Part shown: piece after piece, positions 5,745 through 8,792 of the stretch
How the letters are laid out: every line of letters starts with the position of its first letter
Position numbering within the stretch: position 1 is the stretch's first letter
Source of the DNA: Oscillibacter sp.
Lineage (GTDB): Bacteria > Bacillota > Clostridia > Oscillospirales > Oscillospiraceae
Length of the DNA: 8,792 nucleotides
Direction of reading: 5' to 3'
Assembly (NCBI GenBank): GCA_003522105.1
Contig: DPGF01000078.1
Location: 41,230-50,021 of the forward strand
Notes under the pieces: generated by a model
What the model was told of the DNA's origin: nothing
Database searches by the model: none
What the model saw: the letters and a program-made list of their open reading frames with translations, nothing else
Position numbers and translations under genes: made by a program

Positions 5745-7154
5745 CTAACGGGCCTGCTCCTTATTGCGCTGGTTGTCCGTCAGCCCGCGCAGGTGATCCA
5801 CGCTGCCCTTGACGGCTACCAGCTCCCGCATATCCTGCTGGGCCTTGCGGTATTCCAAATAAAGAGCCTTTTTCCGCGCTGCCAGTTGGCGGCGTTTTTC
5901 TTTTAGCACATCCATTTTCGGGAGTTTTTCTCCGCCCAGCAGCTCGGCCATCGTCGCCTTGGCCGCCCGGTAGTCGGCCAGCTCCGCCTCATGCTCGGCA
6001 AGATATTTCCGGCTGTACTTGGCGGCCTTGTACCCATCGAACGCGGGGCGGGTCTTGGCGTACTGCACCACGGCGGCCATCAGATCGGACACACGGGAAA
6101 GCTCGGCCTCGGTCTGCTGAATGTCCCCGGCCAGCGTGTGAAAACGCTCTGTGGCGGCGTCGGTCTTTGCGGCCAAATCGTCATATTCAAATAGCTGGTG
6201 CTCTTTCAGATATTGCAGCGCGGCCGCCATCTGTTTAAGGTTGTACACCTTGGCCCAGCGTTCATAGGCTGGGCCTTTGCCCTGACGCATCCTCTCCTGA
6301 ATGTCGATCAGCAGATTGACACGGCGGGGTGCGGGCGCTTTCCGCGCCGTGGCCGTTCGTGTGGGAGCCTTGCCGTCAATGACGGCCTGCACGTCCTCGG
6401 GGCCGTAGCCGTCCCCCAGCGTGGACGCCCGGAAACGGGCCGCCCGCTGTTGTCCTGGCACAAGGAATGAGATCACGCCGCCGCGCCCGTGCTTGACCTG
6501 TATGCCTGCCGTTTCCATGCGCCGGAGGAAATCTGCAAAGTCCTCGGGGCGCTCCGTCAGAGCCGCGTCAATGGCAAGACGGATCTGTTCTTTTTGTGAT
6601 AGCTTTTGATTTTCGCCCAGCCATTGACCGTAGTGCAGATACCGCCCCTTGCTGTGGAGCTTGGGATTTACAATCACGGATAGATCGTGCTCCAGACATA
6701 CCCGGTCAGACAGCCGCCGCAGGGCGAACGAGGAGCCGATGAAGTTTCGGAACTTCCGGGAGCGGTCATAGGCGGTGGAATTGTAGTAAATGTGATTATG
6801 AATGTGCTCCTTGTCTATATGGGTACAGACAAAGAATTGATACTTGCCCTTTGTCCAGCGCATCGCCGTTTCATAGCCGATGCGGTTGGCCTCCTCCGCC
6901 GTCACCTCACCGTGAGGGAACGCCTGCCGGATCTGGTAGCACAGCGCCCCGTGTCCGGCCCTGCGGTCGGTTTCGCCCTGATACTGATTTTTGACCAACA
7001 TGAACTCGGCGTGTGCCGTGGCCGGATCGCAGAGGTAGGAAGAAACGGCCCCCAGCTTCTCCGGGTTCAGGCCATAATCAAAGCGGTCTTTCAGACTTTG
7101 CAGGGCCGTCCGCTTATCGGCCCGCTTGTGGGATTTGAGGTAGGTCGTGGCCGT
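5745..7154 (-). CDS. Relaxase (MOBP/Tn1549-type mobilization nuclease) with ACG in place of the start codon
   Basis: The relaxase nicks one strand at oriT and pilots it during conjugation. Homology starts at codon 7154-7152, an ACG, with (M)ATTYLKSHKRADKR, then DYGLNPEKLGAVSSYLCDPA and AEFMLVKNQYQ; 469 codons run to TAG at 5747-5745. Tyr27 (DYGLNPEK) is the candidate nicking tyrosine. The metal-binding triad is HIHNH (His117, His119, His121) within THIDKEHIHNHIYYNST, and RKFRNF with LSDRVCLEH follows. The C-terminal third is charged and helical. AGGAGG at 7167-7162 sits seven bases before the ACG, where the family has ATG, so the start appears mutated. The first ATG in frame (7001) would remove the tyrosine region. 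Either ACG is used weakly or the gene is inactive. Confidence 0.85.
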   Translation of the reverse strand, partial: TATTYLKSHKRADKRTALQSLKDRFDYGLNPEKLGAVSSYLCDPATAHAEFMLVKNQYQGETDRRAGHGALCYQIRQAFPHGEVTAEEANRIGYETAMRWTKGKYQFFVCTHIDKEHIHNHIYYNSTAYDRSRKFRNFIGSSFALRRLSDRVCLEHDLSVIVNPKLHSKGRYLHYGQWLGENQKLSQKEQIRLAIDAALTERPEDFADFLRRMETAGIQVKHGRGGVISFLVPGQQRAARFRASTLGDGYGPEDVQAVIDGKAPTRTATARKAPAPRRVNLLIDIQERMRQGKGPAYERWAKVYNLKQMAAALQYLKEHQLFEYDDLAAKTDAATERFHTLAGDIQQTEAELSRVSDLMAAVVQYAKTRPAFDGYKAAKYSRKYLAEHEAELADYRAAKATMAELLGGEKLPKMDVLKEKRRQLAARKKALYLEYRKAQQDMRELVAVKGSVDHLRGLTDNQRNKEQAR

Positions 7155-7167
7155 AGACAGCCCTCCT
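7152..7167 (-). promoter_or_regulatory. Relaxase ribosome binding site with non-ATG start
   Basis: On the minus strand AGGAGG (7167-7162) is followed by seven bases and ACG (7154-7152), then GCCACGACCTAC encoding ATTY. The spacing is ideal. The ATG at 7173 lies before this site and is out of frame, and CTG at 7160 is too close to the site to be used. Confidence 0.7.
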
Positions 7168-7178
7168 TTCCATACAAC

Positions 7179-7206
7179 AAACGGCGGATGGGATCAGCCG
7201 CCGTTT
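7179..7206 (-). promoter_or_regulatory. Hairpin in the relaxase leader
   Basis: AAACGGCGG (7179-7187) pairs perfectly with CCGCCGTTT (7198-7206) around a ten-base loop. In the minus-strand transcript it ends 11 bases before the AGGAGG of the relaxase. It could attenuate read-through from the upstream gene or affect access to the ribosome binding site. On the minus strand CCGCCGTTTG has only three T, so it is a weak terminator at best. Confidence 0.5.
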
Positions 7207-7213
7207 TCTGCAT

Positions 7214-7235
7214 CTTCTGGCCACCGTGACCAGAA
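7214..7235. repeat. Palindrome copy 2 (22 of 23 bp)
   Basis: Identical to copy 1 (5699-5721) except for the last base. It lies one base beyond the stop codon of the CD1845-like gene, between that gene and the relaxase leader hairpin. Confidence 0.8.
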
Positions 7236-7236
7236 C

Positions 7237-7530
7237 TCAGCCTGTGATGAAGCCCCGCAGGGAACCGTTCAGCTCGTCCAGCTTGGCAAGCAGCCATCCG
7301 GCCAGCGCGGGCAGGCCAAAGGGCGAAATGGCAAACGCCATCAGCAGCCCCGCGACCCCTGTGGAAATGTCTTTCTCCACAAACAGCATCAGGACACTCA
7401 GCAGCCCCAGCACCGACGCGAGGATGGAGAGCAAACCAGCGGAAAGACTCAGCAGGAACGAGAGCACGGCCACAAGCAGGGTCAGCACCAACACAAAGGG
7501 AGCGGCAAGGATTTTGAATATGATCCGCAT
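7237..7530 (-). CDS. CD1845-like small membrane protein of ICE transfer modules
   Basis: A 97-residue, strongly hydrophobic protein beginning MRIIFKILAAPFVLVLTLLV, with further membrane segments around SLSAGLLSILASVLGLLSVL and GVAGLLMAFAISPFGLPALA, and a soluble tail LDELNGSLRGFITG. This arrangement matches the CD1845 family of small membrane proteins carried by Tn1549/CTn-type conjugative elements, usually near mobC and the relaxase. Its role is unknown. The start ATG 7530 has AAAGGAGG eight bases upstream. A promoter with TATAAT lies directly ahead, and the palindrome follows the stop, so it forms a transcription unit with the relaxase. The call rests on recalled family sequence. Confidence 0.8.
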   Translation of the reverse strand: MRIIFKILAAPFVLVLTLLVAVLSFLLSLSAGLLSILASVLGLLSVLMLFVEKDISTGVAGLLMAFAISPFGLPALAGWLLAKLDELNGSLRGFITG

Positions 7531-7561
7531 AGGGGGTTCCTCCTTTTTCCTGTATATGTCT

Positions 7562-7590
7562 ATTATAACTCTGAAAAAATCGGCACTCAA
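7562..7590 (-). promoter_or_regulatory. Internal promoter for the CD1845-like and relaxase genes
   Basis: On the minus strand TTGAGT (7590-7585), 17 bases, then TATAAT (7567-7562). Start expected near 7555, about 25 bases before ATG 7530. The palindrome at 7611-7633 lies 20 bases upstream of the -35. Confidence 0.8.
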
Positions 7591-7610
7591 GGATGTCCCG
7601 GCCCTCCGCA

Positions 7611-7633
7611 CTTCTGGTCACAATGACCAGAAG
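7611..7633. repeat. Palindrome copy 3 (23 bp, perfect arms)
   Basis: CTTCTGGTCA, CAA, TGACCAGAAG: ten perfect pairs around three bases. Compared with copy 1 the changes restore pairing (C to T at position 8) or fall in the centre. It stands between the mobC-side hairpin and the internal promoter. Confidence 0.8.
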
Positions 7634-7644
7634 CAGGGACAGCC

Positions 7645-7669
7645 GGGGAACGGCGCGGGGCCGTTCCCC
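7645..7669 (-). terminator. Strong GC hairpin after mobC
   Basis: GGGGAACGGC (7645-7654) pairs perfectly with GCCGTTCCCC (7660-7669) around GCGGG, starting six bases past the mobC stop. No T run follows, so it may stabilise the mRNA end or cause partial termination instead of classical intrinsic termination. Confidence 0.5.
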
Positions 7670-7674
7670 CTGTG

Positions 7675-8022
7675 TCACATCGTTACAATGGCGGAGAGCT
7701 GGGCCAGCAGATCAGACAGCGGCCCCCACAGGTCGGCATAGTCCTTTTGCAGCCGCTTCAGCTCGTCCGGGTACAGGCCGCCGTAGCTGTTGGCATGGAT
7801 GGCCGCCTGATTGAGATTGTTTGCACAGCGCCGCTGGAGCGACACAAGCTCCTTGACGGGTTCAAGGTCAACATGGAGCACATAGCCGCCCAGCGCCATT
7901 TTTCGGATATAGGCGCTCATATTGCGGATGCCCGCCTCGGCCATGCGCTCCCGAATGACCTCCAGCTCGTCAGGCCGTACCCATACATAGATGGGGACAC
8001 TGCGGACGCGCTTCTTTGTCAA
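7675..8022 (-). CDS. mobC: MobC-like relaxosome accessory protein
   Basis: A 115-residue protein of the mobilization relaxosome family that binds near oriT and assists the relaxase. The N-terminal part (VRSVPIYVWVRPDELEVIRE, then AGIRNMSAYIRKMALGG) is a ribbon-helix-helix; the second half (LVSLQRRCANNLNQAAIHAN, PDELKRLQKDYADLWGPLSDLLAQLS) is the helical MobC region. The start is TTG at 8022: a stop lies just upstream in frame, and no early ATG exists. TTG overlaps the preceding gene's TGA (TTGA), and AGGAG is only two bases away, so translation probably depends on reinitiation after the upstream gene. Position before the relaxase fits Tn1549-type modules. Confidence 0.87.
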   Translation of the reverse strand: MTKKRVRSVPIYVWVRPDELEVIRERMAEAGIRNMSAYIRKMALGGYVLHVDLEPVKELVSLQRRCANNLNQAAIHANSYGGLYPDELKRLQKDYADLWGPLSDLLAQLSAIVTM

Positions 8023-8192
8023 CGCTCCTCACGCTCCCGGCTGCGGCGCTTGGGCGGGTGTTCCCGTACCCTGTCCAGCGGCTTTTCCTCTGGGGGCGGC
8101 GCAGGCAGATTGTTGATGATGCCGTCGATCTGATTATAGTTCTGCTCCATCGAAAGCTCGGCGTTCTTGTTGGGATTGCGTTCCTGCTCCAT
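8019..8192 (-). CDS. Small charged ICE protein, possibly DUF4316-like, 57 residues
   Basis: MEQERNPNKNAELSMEQNYN, then QIDGIINNLPAP, then a proline- and arginine-rich tail ending REREER. The EQNYNQIDGIINN segment resembles the end of ICE proteins annotated DUF4316 (recalled, unverified). No enzyme motif or membrane segment. ATG 8192 has AGGAGG (8204-8199) seven bases upstream, and that site overlaps the TAG of the previous gene. Its TGA overlaps the TTG of mobC, so it may serve partly to deliver ribosomes to mobC. Confidence 0.75.
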   Translation of the reverse strand: MEQERNPNKNAELSMEQNYNQIDGIINNLPAPPPEEKPLDRVREHPPKRRSREREER

Positions 8193-8202
8193 AAATGTCC
8201 TC

Positions 8203-8781
8203 CTATCTGTCGCCCCGGTCAGGGGCATTTTTCTTTGGGGCGGATTGCCCCCGGTCAGCCTCGGCCTGTTTTGCGGCGGTTTTCATCTGTTCCCGGATCG
8301 AACGGGGCCTGTCGGGATTGTCAGGCGCAGGCCGCAGCTCATAGTCAGACGCCTGCCGTTTCGTCAATGGCCGCGTATAGGTCAAATGCCCCCACGCCAG
8401 AAACGATCCATTTTCAACCGGGACGCGCTGATCGTAGTTGACAATCTCATCCGGAGCGTTGCGGGGCGGCTTGGGGAATGTCCCAATGTCCACGGGGCGC
8501 TGGGTGGAGTAATACTTGTAAAGGCCGGGGGCCTCGGTCTGCTTGACACCGACATTGTAAAGACGCCGGTACTCCTGCACCCGCGCCGCAAAGTCCTGTT
8601 CCAAAGCGGCACGGTCGCTGCCGTAATGCCCCCATTCATACTGCCGCTTGCCGTCCCTGTCATCATAGCAAGCCCATGTGACATAGGGCGAGGGAGCTGC
8701 TGGGTTATGCCCCAGCGCAAAGCCCCTGCCATTTTCCAGCATGACGGCCTGAATGATCTCATAGCCTTGGTTTTTGTCCAT
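8203..8781 (-). CDS. Conserved ICE hypothetical protein, 192 residues
   Basis: Starts MDKNQGYEIIQAVMLENGRG and continues FALGHNPAAPSPYVTWACYD, a YEWGHYGSDRAALEQDF segment, GLYKYYSTQRPVDIGTFPKP, and AWGHLTYTRPLTKRQASDYE, ending in a charged, probably disordered tail. This is a soluble protein of a kind I recognise from Tn1549/CTn-like elements upstream of mobC; I know no established function and will not assign one. ATG 8781 has AAGGAGG at 8792-8786. The TAG stop (8205-8203) sits ten bases before the next ATG, so it is cotranscribed with the 57-residue gene and mobC; the promoter lies beyond the window. Confidence 0.8.
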   Translation of the reverse strand: MDKNQGYEIIQAVMLENGRGFALGHNPAAPSPYVTWACYDDRDGKRQYEWGHYGSDRAALEQDFAARVQEYRRLYNVGVKQTEAPGLYKYYSTQRPVDIGTFPKPPRNAPDEIVNYDQRVPVENGSFLAWGHLTYTRPLTKRQASDYELRPAPDNPDRPRSIREQMKTAAKQAEADRGQSAPKKNAPDRGDR

Positions 8782-8792
8782 ACGACCTCCTT

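Noticed and set aside
5745..7001. Relaxase starting at ATG 7001
   Set aside because: Homology and open frame continue 51 codons upstream to the ACG at 7154, behind a good ribosome binding site; starting at 7001 would lose the motif I tyrosine.
6687..7229. Plus-strand 180-codon frame opposite the relaxase
   Set aside because: It is the antisense shadow of a GC-rich relaxase gene, without ribosome binding site or recognisable domains.
7091..7678. Long minus-strand frame across the CD1845-like gene and relaxase leader
   Set aside because: It is out of frame with two recognisable genes and contains the hairpins and promoter; its protein resembles no family.
1..8792. tRNA, rRNA or CRISPR features
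   Set aside because: I saw no cloverleaf-like tRNA, no rRNA segment and no regularly spaced repeats on either strand.

Overview
The window looks like a mosaic accessory region from a gut-type Clostridia genome (Oscillospiraceae/Lachnospiraceae-like). The reasons are strong AGGAGG ribosome binding sites, a mobilization module of the Tn1549/CTn type (relaxase, MobC, CD1845-like membrane protein), a large serine recombinase with a zinc ribbon, and an IS66 remnant. Taxonomy is inferred from these families only. Base composition changes along the window: intermediate in the recombinase operon, AT-rich in the membrane-protein and ABC genes, GC-rich in the mobilization module. This fits several independent acquisitions.

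Region A (1-2640, minus strand) is a tight three-gene operon. A consensus sigma-A promoter (TTGACA, 17 nt, TATACT) overlaid by a perfect 10-bp inverted repeat drives an XRE regulator. The regulator overlaps a YhcG/DUF1016 PD-(D/E)XK nuclease by ATGA, and the nuclease overlaps a large serine recombinase by ATGA; the recombinase runs off the left edge. A regulator, a nuclease and a recombinase are therefore translationally coupled.

Region B (2681-3164) holds a four-helix small membrane protein on the minus strand. It is bracketed by two direct copies of an imperfect 23-bp element (20/23 identical). Region C (3165-3940) is a gene graveyard: the 3' end of a SLOG/DUF1273-like gene, an unrecognised stretch, and a frameshifted IS66 tnpB remnant. 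Its far edge carries an extended -10 inside a perfect 10-bp inverted repeat.

Region D (3978-5566, plus strand) is a drug-type ABC exporter. The ATPase is intact, but the permease breaks off in its third membrane segment and continues in frame into an XRE helix-turn-helix protein. The permease has been cut by a recombination or insertion event, which marks the edge of the next element.

Region E (about 5250-8792) is the ICE mobilization module. On the minus strand, in order of transcription, are a conserved ICE hypothetical, a 57-residue protein, MobC (TTG start overlapping the preceding stop), a CD1845-like membrane protein with its own promoter, and the relaxase. The relaxase homology begins at an ACG codon exactly where a good ribosome binding site places the start, so its ATG appears mutated. 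A 93-bp array of four stem-loops beyond the relaxase is an oriT candidate. The same 23-bp palindrome occurs three times at gene borders in this module.

The best candidates for something undescribed are the coupled regulator-nuclease-recombinase operon with its operator, the three-copy palindrome family, the relaxase start mutation, and the in-frame permease-XRE chimera.
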